NCBI GenBank assembly: GCA_043813805.1
Contig: JBDRKR010000007.1
Location: forward strand, 1-30,283
Direction of reading: 5' to 3'
Length of the DNA: 30,283 bases
Source of the DNA: 2-02-FULL-43-13 sp043813805
GTDB taxonomy: Bacteria; Patescibacteriota; Minisyncoccia; Minisyncoccales; MHMH01
Shown here: positions 13,939-20,978 of the stretch, in pieces
How the letters are laid out: each line of letters begins with the position of its first letter
How positions within the stretch are numbered: the stretch's first letter is position 1
Program-made: the position numbers and the translations under genes
The notes under the pieces: model-generated
Told to the model about the DNA's origin: nothing
Database searches by the model: none
What the model saw: only the letters and a program-made list of their open reading frames with translations

Positions 13939-14067
13939 TGAGCGGAGCGAAACCCCGCCCCCTGTGTTGCACATATTAAAGCAATAAAATAATTAAAATT
14001 AAAGAGCGCCAAATAAGCCTCAAGGCAAAAATTATTGCTTAGGGGGCGGGGTGCTCATTATATTCGC
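13939..14067 (+). mobile_element. Internally deleted mini-copy of the GIY-YIG element
   Basis: A 101-bp core (13952-14052) starts ACCCCGCCCCCT and ends TAGGGGGCGGGGT, the same terminal repeats as the element at 6159-6409. The outer shoulder TGAGCGGAGCGAA (13939-13951) is also shared. Read in the same frame as the full element, the last codons before the TAG give LKAKIIA, against LKQRITA in the intact gene, so the mini-copy appears to retain the extreme 3' end of a GIY-YIG gene. Most of the gene is absent. It lies in the leader of nusA, 15 bp before its ATG, in a MITE-like relationship to the full copy. Confidence 0.6.
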
Positions 14068-15327
14068 ATGGATCTAAAGAATTTCATGTCGGCCATCGCG
14101 CAAATCGCTGAAGAGAAGGGCATTCCGCGCGAAAAGGTCATCGAAACCATCGAAATGGCCATTGCCGCCGCTTACAAAAAAGATTACGGCAAAAAGGGCC
14201 AAATTACCAAAGCCAAACTCAACATGGAGACCGGCGAACTTAAGTTTTGGCAGGTAAAGCAGGTGGTGGATAAAGATATGATTTATTCGGAGGAAGAATT
14301 AGAGAAGCTAAGAGAGGAAAAACCCGAAGAGTTTATTTCTGAAGAAGTGGGCGGCGAAGCAAAAAAGATCCGTTTTAATCCGGAAAAGCACGTCATGCTT
14401 GATGAAGCTAAAAAATCAAATTCTAAGATAAAAGTCGGCGAAGACTTAGAAATTCCCCTGGGAGAACAAGAAGATTATGGCCGAATTGCTGCGCAAACCG
14501 CCAAGCAAGTCGTACTTCAGCGGATCCGCGAAGCGGAAAGAAGCGTCATTCTTGAGGAATACAAAACCAAAGAAGGCGAGATTATCTCGGGAATTGTTCA
14601 GAGAGTTGAAGGCCGGACCGCGTTTTTAGATATAGGGAAAATACTGGGGATCTTGCCCAGGGAAGAGCAGGTGCCCAACGAGTTTTATCGTCCGGGCCAA
14701 AGATTGAAGGTTTTTGTCTTAAAGGTGGAAGATACCCCGAAGGGCCCGGCAGTTTTTCTTTCTCGAGCATATCCTAAACTGATTTCCAAGCTTTTTGAAT
14801 TGGAAGTGCCTGAGGTTTCTTCGGGTGCGGTAGTGATAAAATCAGTGGCTAGAGAGCCCGGTTCGCGTTCTAAGATCGCGGTGGCTTCAACCGTTGAAGG
14901 TGTGGATCCTATAGGTTCTATGGTTGGCCAGCGCGGCACAAGGGTGACGGCCGTTATTAATGAATTGGGCGGAGAAAAAATCGACATTATTGAGTGGTCA
15001 GAAGACTCGGAGAAGTATCTGGCCAATTCTCTGTCGCCGGCCAAGGTTGTTGAGGTGAGAATTTTGCCAAGAAACAAGGCCTTGGTTGTCGTACCCGAAG
15101 ATCAGCTTTCTTTGGCCATCGGCAAAGATGGCCAGAACGTAAGACTCGCGGCGAAATTAACCGGTTGGAAAATAGATGTGAGATCTCCGGCCAATGTTGA
15201 TGAAGGCGGAGGCAAGAAAGAATCAGAAAAAGAAGATGAAGCAGGGGATAAAAAAACAGACGAGAAAGAGCCCGAATCTGTGAAGAAACCAAGAAAAAAG
15301 GCAACTAAAAAAGAAAAAACGGATTAA
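14068..15327 (+). CDS. nusA: Transcription elongation/termination factor NusA
   Basis: A 419-residue RNA-polymerase-binding factor that modulates pausing, termination and antitermination. It has an N-terminal polymerase-binding domain (about 1-150, with an insertion-like acidic segment near 70-110), an S1 domain (about 167-235), and two KH domains (about 250-320, GSMVGQRGTRV; 320-375, AIGKDGQNVRLA). It ends in a charged Lys/Glu tail of about 45 residues. ATG at 14068 matches the NusA N terminus (MDLKNFMSAI); the upstream TTG would start inside the inverted repeat. rimP and infB, common nusA neighbours, are absent. The mini GIY-YIG element lies directly upstream. Confidence 0.96.
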   Translation: MDLKNFMSAIAQIAEEKGIPREKVIETIEMAIAAAYKKDYGKKGQITKAKLNMETGELKFWQVKQVVDKDMIYSEEELEKLREEKPEEFISEEVGGEAKKIRFNPEKHVMLDEAKKSNSKIKVGEDLEIPLGEQEDYGRIAAQTAKQVVLQRIREAERSVILEEYKTKEGEIISGIVQRVEGRTAFLDIGKILGILPREEQVPNEFYRPGQRLKVFVLKVEDTPKGPAVFLSRAYPKLISKLFELEVPEVSSGAVVIKSVAREPGSRSKIAVASTVEGVDPIGSMVGQRGTRVTAVINELGGEKIDIIEWSEDSEKYLANSLSPAKVVEVRILPRNKALVVVPEDQLSLAIGKDGQNVRLAAKLTGWKIDVRSPANVDEGGGKKESEKEDEAGDKKTDEKEPESVKKPRKKATKKEKTD

Positions 15328-15330
15328 CTT

Positions 15331-15385
15331 GATTTACGAAATCCCATCATATATGTTGGATTTTATATGTTGGATTTCGTAAATC
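15331..15385. repeat. Palindromic repeat family 2 between nusA and hppA
   Basis: A 14-bp perfect inverted repeat, GATTTACGAAATCC (15331-15344) and GGATTTCGTAAATC (15372-15385), encloses two tandem copies of ATATGTTGGATTT. The same outer arms occur at 30138-30152 and 30221-30235, where they enclose a family 1 repeat instead. It starts 3 bp after the nusA stop and ends 15 bp before hppA. Confidence 0.85.
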
Positions 15386-15400
15386 CTAATATCAAATCAT

Positions 15401-17383
15401 ATGTTATATCTACCTCTTGCCGTTGCTCTTTTCGCTTTAGTTTTTGCGGGATTTTTAATCCAAAAAATCCAGCGGGCGCCATCAGGGAGCGGCAAAATGA
15501 TCGCCATCGCGAATTTCATCAGAGAAGGCGCCGTCTCTTATTTAAAGAGGCAGTTTAAGGCCGTAGGCTTCGTCGCCGTTTTTTTATTTTTAGTTCTTTG
15601 GGTGTTTTTGGGGATAGAAAATGCTTTAGGGTTTCTGGTCGGCGCTTTTTTCTCGGGGTTAGCCGGATTTATCGGCATGATGGTTTCTACCAAGGCCAAT
15701 GTCAGAGTGGCGGAAGCTGCGAAACTCGGTTTGGGCGCGGCTTTGAAGCTGTCTTTCCAGGGAGGCTCGGTTACCGGGTTTCTCGTGGTGGGATTGGGCC
15801 TTTTAGCTGTCACCGGTTTTTACATGATCACCGGCAACCTGACGTCGCTGATTGCGTTGGGTTTTGGAGCTTCTTTGATTTCAATTTTTGCGAGACTGGG
15901 CGGCGGCATTTATACTAAAGCTGCTGATGTGGGAGCGGATTTGGTCGGTAAAATAGAAAAGGGCATCCCGGAAGACGATCCGCGCAACCCGGCCGTGATC
16001 GCCGATCAGGTGGGCGATAATGTGGGCGACTGCGCCGGCATGGCGGCTGATTTATTTGAAACTTATGTGGTTACTTTGGTGGCGGCGATGATCCTCGGCG
16101 CTTTAATTTTCCCCGGCCAATTAATCGCCGTGACTCTGCCGCTTTATCTGGGAGCCGTAGCTATTTTAGCTTCAATTTTAGGGAGCTTTTTCGTAAAGCT
16201 CGACAAAAAAAAGAATATCATGGGCGCTCTTTACAAGGGGACTTTCGGTTCGGCTATTTTAGCGGGTCTCGGCTTTTTATGGATTATCAAAAATGCGGCG
16301 CCGGTGTTAAACTTTTCGTTCTTACAGCTTTACGCGCCGGTTTTAATGGGGCTGTTTGTTGCCGGAGGCATGTTCTTAATCACCGATTATTACACTTCTA
16401 AAAAATATAAACCCGTTCAATCAATTGCTAATGCTTCACAGACCGGTCACGCCACTAATATTATTACAGGATTAGCCGTCGGCATGAGATCGACGGCTTG
16501 GCCGATTTTAGTGATTGCCCTGGGAATTTTAGTCAGTTTTTGGTCGGCCGGTCTTTACGGGATAGCTCTTGCCGCCATGTCCATGCTTTCTTTAGCCGGC
16601 ATTATTGTGGCTATTGATTCTTACGGACCGATTACCGACAACGCCGGCGGAATTGCCGAAATGTCCGGCCTAGACGAAGGAATCAGGAAAGTCACCGATG
16701 CTTTAGATGCGGTCGGCAATACAACTAAAGCCGTGACCAAGGGTTACGCTATCGCTTCGGCAGGATTAGCAGCTCTGGTCCTTTTTACCGCTTACGTCCA
16801 AGAATTGATCAGATTGGGCGCAGGTTGCAATTTTCATTTAGACGATCCGAATCTCCTGGTCGGTCTTCTGATCGGCGGTCTTTTGCCCTATCTTTTCGCC
16901 TCCTACGCCATGTCGGCCGTGGGCAAAGCGGCCTCGGGCGTGGTTGCAGAAGTGAGGCGCCAGTTCAGGGAAATCAAAGGTTTAATGGAAGGTACAGCCA
17001 AACCCGAATACGGCAAATGCGTTGATATTGTTACAAAATCAGCCATTAAAGAAATGATTTTGCCGGCGATTATTCCGATTGCGGCGCCGATTCTGGTCGG
17101 TTTTATCTTGGGAGCGGAAGCTTTGGGAGGAATGCTAATCGGCAGTATTATTACCGGCATATTTGTCGCAATTTCCATGACCTCGGGGGGAGCGGCTTGG
17201 GATAATGCGAAAAAATATATTGAAGACGGTAATTTGGGCGGTAAGGGAAGTTTGGCTCATCAAGCGGCCGTGACCGGCGATACGGTGGGCGATCCCTATA
17301 AAGATACGGCGGGACCGGCCATTAATCCCATGATCAAAGTTTTGAATATTGTTGCATTATTAATTGTCGCCTTTTTAGTATAA
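15401..17383 (+). CDS. hppA: K+-independent membrane-bound proton pyrophosphatase
   Basis: An integral membrane enzyme that couples pyrophosphate hydrolysis to ion export, normally protons. The 660 residues have about 15-16 hydrophobic segments. The catalytic signature DVGADLVGKIEKG is at 176-188, followed by the acidic DDPRNPAVIADQVGDNVGDCAGMAADLFETY region. GNTTKA at 439-444 has Lys at 443, the position that is Lys in K+-independent and Ala in K+-dependent enzymes, so this should be K+-independent and H+-pumping (family knowledge). The start is the only ATG fitting the first helix. Trigger factor starts 1 bp after its stop, so co-transcription is likely. In a fermentative cell it would recover energy from biosynthetic PPi. 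Confidence 0.96.
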   Translation: MLYLPLAVALFALVFAGFLIQKIQRAPSGSGKMIAIANFIREGAVSYLKRQFKAVGFVAVFLFLVLWVFLGIENALGFLVGAFFSGLAGFIGMMVSTKANVRVAEAAKLGLGAALKLSFQGGSVTGFLVVGLGLLAVTGFYMITGNLTSLIALGFGASLISIFARLGGGIYTKAADVGADLVGKIEKGIPEDDPRNPAVIADQVGDNVGDCAGMAADLFETYVVTLVAAMILGALIFPGQLIAVTLPLYLGAVAILASILGSFFVKLDKKKNIMGALYKGTFGSAILAGLGFLWIIKNAAPVLNFSFLQLYAPVLMGLFVAGGMFLITDYYTSKKYKPVQSIANASQTGHATNIITGLAVGMRSTAWPILVIALGILVSFWSAGLYGIALAAMSMLSLAGIIVAIDSYGPITDNAGGIAEMSGLDEGIRKVTDALDAVGNTTKAVTKGYAIASAGLAALVLFTAYVQELIRLGAGCNFHLDDPNLLVGLLIGGLLPYLFASYAMSAVGKAASGVVAEVRRQFREIKGLMEGTAKPEYGKCVDIVTKSAIKEMILPAIIPIAAPILVGFILGAEALGGMLIGSIITGIFVAISMTSGGAAWDNAKKYIEDGNLGGKGSLAHQAAVTGDTVGDPYKDTAGPAINPMIKVLNIVALLIVAFLV

Positions 17384-17384
17384 T

Positions 17385-18251
17385 ATGAATCATTCAATTC
17401 AAAAATTAGCCAAATCGCAAGTTGAAATCAAGTTCGAAGTTACGGCCGAAGAGTTCCGGATTTTTATCGATAAAGCGATTTTAAAGTTGGGGGAGAGCAT
17501 TGAAGTTGAGGGCTTTCGCAAGGGCAAAGCCCCTAAGGAAACGATCGAGAAAATGCTGGGTCAGGAAGCTATTTTGAAAACCGCTTCCCAAGAATGCATC
17601 AGGGAAAACTATCTTAAGGTTGTGAAAGAACAAAATTTGGAGCCCCTGGGCCAGCCGGAGATCAGCGTTTTAAAATTAGCCCCAAACAATCCCCTTGAGT
17701 TTAAGGCCGTTGTCGCCATTTTGCCGGAAATAACAATAGCCGATTATCGGGAGATTACGTCCAAGATAAAAAAGAAGGAGGTCAAGGTAACGCCGGAAGA
17801 AATTGAAAAACTAAAGCAGGAAAAAGAGAAAATAGAACAAGAGAAGTTGCGGCAAGAAATCTTAAACAAGATTGCTGACGCTTCCAAAATGGAAATTCCC
17901 GAAGTTTTGATCGATTCGGAGAAGGGTCGGATGATGGCGACCATCAAAGAGCAGGTCCCGCAGATGCTGGGCATCGGGTTTGAGGAATATTTAAAGAAAA
18001 TCAACAAAACCGAAAAAGAGATGCTTGATTCTTTCTTGCCTGAGGCCGGAAAAAGGATTAAAAACTCCCTGGTTTTAAGGGAAATCCAAAAAAAGGAAAA
18101 GATGGAAATCTCCGAAAAAGAGCTTTCCGATGAAATGGCTAAAATTGCGAAGCAGAATCCCAATCTTGATAAAAATCAGCTCAGAGAATATACTGAAAGT
18201 GTAATTAAAAATGAGAAAACCTTCAGGCTTCTCGAAGGTTTTATTAAATAA
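17385..18251 (+). CDS. tig: Trigger factor lacking the PPIase domain
   Basis: The ribosome-associated chaperone that receives nascent chains. The N-terminal ribosome-binding domain has the signature GFRKGKAP at 43-50. It passes directly, through a Lys/Glu-rich helical segment (about 125-165), into the C-terminal chaperone arms. The 288-residue length compares with about 430 in well-studied bacteria, and no FKBP-type peptidyl-prolyl isomerase domain is present between the two parts. It starts 1 bp after the hppA stop and precedes clpP, recalling the tig-clpP order of many bacteria. A family 1 palindrome lies between tig and clpP. Confidence 0.92.
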   Translation: MNHSIQKLAKSQVEIKFEVTAEEFRIFIDKAILKLGESIEVEGFRKGKAPKETIEKMLGQEAILKTASQECIRENYLKVVKEQNLEPLGQPEISVLKLAPNNPLEFKAVVAILPEITIADYREITSKIKKKEVKVTPEEIEKLKQEKEKIEQEKLRQEILNKIADASKMEIPEVLIDSEKGRMMATIKEQVPQMLGIGFEEYLKKINKTEKEMLDSFLPEAGKRIKNSLVLREIQKKEKMEISEKELSDEMAKIAKQNPNLDKNQLREYTESVIKNEKTFRLLEGFIK

Positions 18252-18257
18252 ATTTTA

Positions 18258-18331
18258 CCGATTTGCCGATTTCCGATATCCCCCAAAATTAAGGGGGATA
18301 TCGGAAATCAAAATATCCGTCGTTTAAAATT
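18258..18331 (+). repeat. Palindromic repeat family 1, copy B (before clpP)
   Basis: The same 17-bp arms as copy A (18268-18284 and 18293-18309) surround loop AAAATTAA, with the shared CCGATTTGCC left flank and ATCCGTCGTTTAAAATT right flank. It fills the whole tig-clpP spacer and ends directly at the clpP ATG. Confidence 0.92.
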
Positions 18332-18916
18332 ATGAACCTCATACCCACCGTCATCGAAAAATCGCAATACGGGGAAAGAGCTTACGATATTTATTCCCGT
18401 CTTTTAAAAGAGCGCATCATTTTTCTGGCCGGTCCCATTAATGACGCGGTGGCTAATTCTATTATCGCCCAAATGCTGTTTTTGGCCTCGCAAGATCCCA
18501 AAAAAGATATCCAAGTGTATCTCAATACCCCCGGGGGGTCGGTTACTGCCGGCATGGCTATTTACGACACTATGCAGTATGTGAAATGTCCTATTTCAAC
18601 CTTTTGCGTCGGGTTGGCTGCTTCCATGGGCGCTACCTTGCTCGCGGCGGGAGCCAAAGGAAAGAGGTTTGCCCTGCCTAACTCCCAGATTTTATTGCAT
18701 CAGGTGGCGGGTGGAGTTCAGGGCGAAGCTGTTGAAATTGAAATTACGGCCAAGCAAATTCTGAAAATCAGGGAAAAACTGAACAAGATTTTAGCCAAGC
18801 ACACGGGCCAGCCTTTAGAGAAAATCAGCAAAGATACGGACCGCGATTTCTACCTCGATGCTCAAGAAGCCAAAGACTACGGCCTGATTGACGAAGTCAT
18901 CAAAACCAAGATTTAA
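18332..18916 (+). CDS. clpP: ATP-dependent Clp protease proteolytic subunit
   Basis: A 194-residue serine protease subunit that forms the double-ring chamber fed by Clp ATPases. The catalytic triad is visible as S98 (AASMGA), H123 (LLHQ) and D172 (DRDFYL). The N-terminal MNLIPTVIEKSQYGERAYDIYSRLLKERIIFL segment and C-terminal length are standard. No clpX follows, so the partner ATPase must be elsewhere. The palindromic repeat ends exactly at the start codon, so no ordinary ribosome binding site is seen. A strong terminator overlaps the stop codon, ending the unit that begins with nusA or hppA. Confidence 0.97.
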   Translation: MNLIPTVIEKSQYGERAYDIYSRLLKERIIFLAGPINDAVANSIIAQMLFLASQDPKKDIQVYLNTPGGSVTAGMAIYDTMQYVKCPISTFCVGLAASMGATLLAAGAKGKRFALPNSQILLHQVAGGVQGEAVEIEITAKQILKIREKLNKILAKHTGQPLEKISKDTDRDFYLDAQEAKDYGLIDEVIKTKI

Positions 18917-18946
18917 ATGAAAGAGGTTTAGCCTCTTTCATTTTAG
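18916..18946 (+). terminator. Intrinsic terminator of clpP
   Basis: An 11-bp perfect stem AATGAAAGAGG (18916-18926) / CCTCTTTCATT (18932-18942) with a 5-nt loop is followed by TTA. It overlaps the last base of the clpP stop codon. The T tract is short. Confidence 0.8.
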
Positions 18947-18980
18947 CTTCTGCCATTATGGATAAACAACTTCTAAAGGA

Positions 18981-19550
18981 GTGAAAAAGATTCTTTTTAT
19001 TCTCTTGTTCGGCGCTATTTTGTTTTTCGTTCTTTATATTTTCTCTTTTGAGAAAGATGGGGCGGCTCGGCACCTTGAAAAATGGGGGGTAGGCATGAAT
19101 ATTGAGGGATTTTTGATTGAGAATTTTTCAAGCGAGGAGAGCGGCGGGGTGAGTAAAGAAGTGCTGGATGCGCGGCGGGGGAGCGCATTTGTAAAAATAA
19201 CCAAAATCAAAACAGTCTCCCCTCAAAAATACATAGAAGATAAAAATTTTCTTCTCAATTCTTTATTTTTGCCGACCACCTCTCCTTATCCGGGAGTGAT
19301 TACTAATATCATAGAGTGTCCCGAAGAATTTCGGCCAAAAGTAAAAGCGGTTGAGAACGGGACAGTCTATGCTCTTTTTGCCGGCGATCGGTTTAATTAC
19401 GGCGTTTGCGCTCAAGATCTGGTTGCTTATTTTTCCGCTTATGGCATTTTTGACTGCCCCAAAAAAGGGATTTTTGAAATTCGCATCTTCTCCAAAGAAG
19501 AAAAGGACGTCGGATCAATTATCGGATCATTTAAATGCGCCAATCTCTGA
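18981..19550 (+). CDS. Membrane-anchored protein of unknown function
   Basis: A 189-residue protein with an N-terminal hydrophobic anchor (about 3-21) and an extracytoplasmic alpha/beta-looking domain holding three cysteines near CPEE, GVCAQD and DCPKK plus a fourth at FKCANL. The start is GTG at 18981. AAAGGA lies directly against it rather than at normal spacing, so the start is uncertain by a few codons. The stop overlaps the next gene by 16 bp, which ties it to the phosphatase-superfamily genes that follow. I do not recognise the family; an accessory envelope protein acting with those enzymes is possible. Confidence 0.65.
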   Translation: MKKILFILLFGAILFFVLYIFSFEKDGAARHLEKWGVGMNIEGFLIENFSSEESGGVSKEVLDARRGSAFVKITKIKTVSPQKYIEDKNFLLNSLFLPTTSPYPGVITNIIECPEEFRPKVKAVENGTVYALFAGDRFNYGVCAQDLVAYFSAYGIFDCPKKGIFEIRIFSKEEKDVGSIIGSFKCANL

Positions 19551-20974
19551 AAAAATATACCATTATTCTCATTTTTCTGGCGACTTTCTTTTTTATTTGG
19601 TTCGGACGGGAATTTGATATTTTTAGAAAAGCTGAAATTAACGATTCTTTTTATTGCAAAGACTGCAACGTTATTTTAATTACCCTCACAAATCTTCGCT
19701 ATGACCATCTCTCGGGCAGCGGATATTTCCGGCCCACCACGCCAAACTTAGACGCTTTTGCTAAGGAAAGTCTGGTTTTTGACAATGCTTTTGGTCATTC
19801 CAGTTGGACCTTGCCCGAAGCCATTTCTATTTTTACCTCCCTTTACCCCTACAAGCACGGTATAATGAACAGATACGACGGAAGCGTTCTCTCGGAAAAC
19901 ACTCCTACCTTGATTGATATTCTGAGTGATAGCGGCTACACGACTGCCGGTTTTACCGGCGGGTTTGATTACAATCCGGCATTCGGGCTGACTAACAGAT
20001 TTGGAGAGTATCAAGAATGCACTGAAGGGGAAAAACAAGTTTCGGGATATGGAAAGATCGGTTGCACCATGCCCAATGCTTTGGAGTGGATTAAAAATCA
20101 TCTCGATGAAAAGTTTTTCGTTCAGATTCAGGGATATGATGCCCACTGTCCCTTCAGCCAGCAGGGAGGATTTATGTATGATAAAGATTATAAGGGAACG
20201 GTGGATTACAGTAATTGCTTATGGACTTTTGATAAATCTGAACCCGAAACTATAGACGGTAAGCTATATTATCCCGTGTACTCCCCGACGACAGAAGGAA
20301 AAGCGTCGGTTCTTCTTGGCGAGGAAGATATAAGCCATTTAATTGCGCTCTACGACGAGAGCATTACGTTGAGCGATGAGCTTTTTGGTTCTTTTATTGA
20401 AGAAATAAAAAAGTTGGGGCTTGAAGATAACACAATTATTATATTCACCTCGGAGCACGGCGACATGCTCGGAAAACACGGCCGATTTATGAGAGGAGGA
20501 CCTCTCCGGGGAACACTTTATGATGATGTGCTCCATATCCCTCTAATGATAAAACATCCAGAACTTAAGCCAGCGCGCTTAGAAGGGTTGGCAGAGCATA
20601 TTGATATTGCGCCGACTCTCCTCGACTTTCTCGGGATTAAGGAAAAGTTTTCGTTTCAGGGCAAAAGCCTTATTCCTCTTCTTTTGAGGAACAAAGAAGT
20701 TAATCGATACATCTTTGCCGGAGTAGAATTCCACCCGGGGACGGGTAATCTCTACTTTCAGGAAAACACCAGAGTGGAGGCAATTAGAACCAAATACTGG
20801 AAACTTATCAGAGAAACTATCATTTCCCAAGTTCCTCCTTCTCACGCCCTGGAATTATATGACCTGATAAACGACAAAGAGGAACTCTACAATTTGGCCG
20901 ATACCAAGAAAGACATCCTGGATGATTTGGAGCGGCGCCTTGATGAATGGTCGGAGGATACGCGGAAAGAATAA
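19535..20974 (+). CDS. Membrane-anchored alkaline-phosphatase-superfamily (sulfatase-fold) protein 1
   Basis: A 479-residue protein with a signal anchor (about 8-23), a CKDC motif at 41-44 and a sulfatase-type domain. Conserved parts include NVILI, RPTTPNLDAFA, SSWTLPEAISIFTSLYP, GYDAHCPF, and IIIFTSEHGDMLGKHG. The residue aligned with the sulfatase Cys/Ser nucleophile is T92, as in phosphoethanolamine or phosphoglycerol transferases, so true sulfatase activity is unlikely. The first metal-binding Asp of the usual IDSLRADH is Thr (ITLTNLRYDH), and SDHG is SEHG (E307-H308), so the metal site is altered. It is followed 4 bp later by a paralogue. Substrate unknown; envelope modification is the likely setting. 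Confidence 0.8.
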   Translation: MRQSLKKYTIILIFLATFFFIWFGREFDIFRKAEINDSFYCKDCNVILITLTNLRYDHLSGSGYFRPTTPNLDAFAKESLVFDNAFGHSSWTLPEAISIFTSLYPYKHGIMNRYDGSVLSENTPTLIDILSDSGYTTAGFTGGFDYNPAFGLTNRFGEYQECTEGEKQVSGYGKIGCTMPNALEWIKNHLDEKFFVQIQGYDAHCPFSQQGGFMYDKDYKGTVDYSNCLWTFDKSEPETIDGKLYYPVYSPTTEGKASVLLGEEDISHLIALYDESITLSDELFGSFIEEIKKLGLEDNTIIIFTSEHGDMLGKHGRFMRGGPLRGTLYDDVLHIPLMIKHPELKPARLEGLAEHIDIAPTLLDFLGIKEKFSFQGKSLIPLLLRNKEVNRYIFAGVEFHPGTGNLYFQENTRVEAIRTKYWKLIRETIISQVPPSHALELYDLINDKEELYNLADTKKDILDDLERRLDEWSEDTRKE

Positions 20975-20978
20975 GGCT

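Noticed and set aside
15598..15918. Additional frames within hppA and other genes (for example 106 codons at 15598)
   Set aside because: They overlap strongly conserved genes in another frame and have no family resemblance or start signals.
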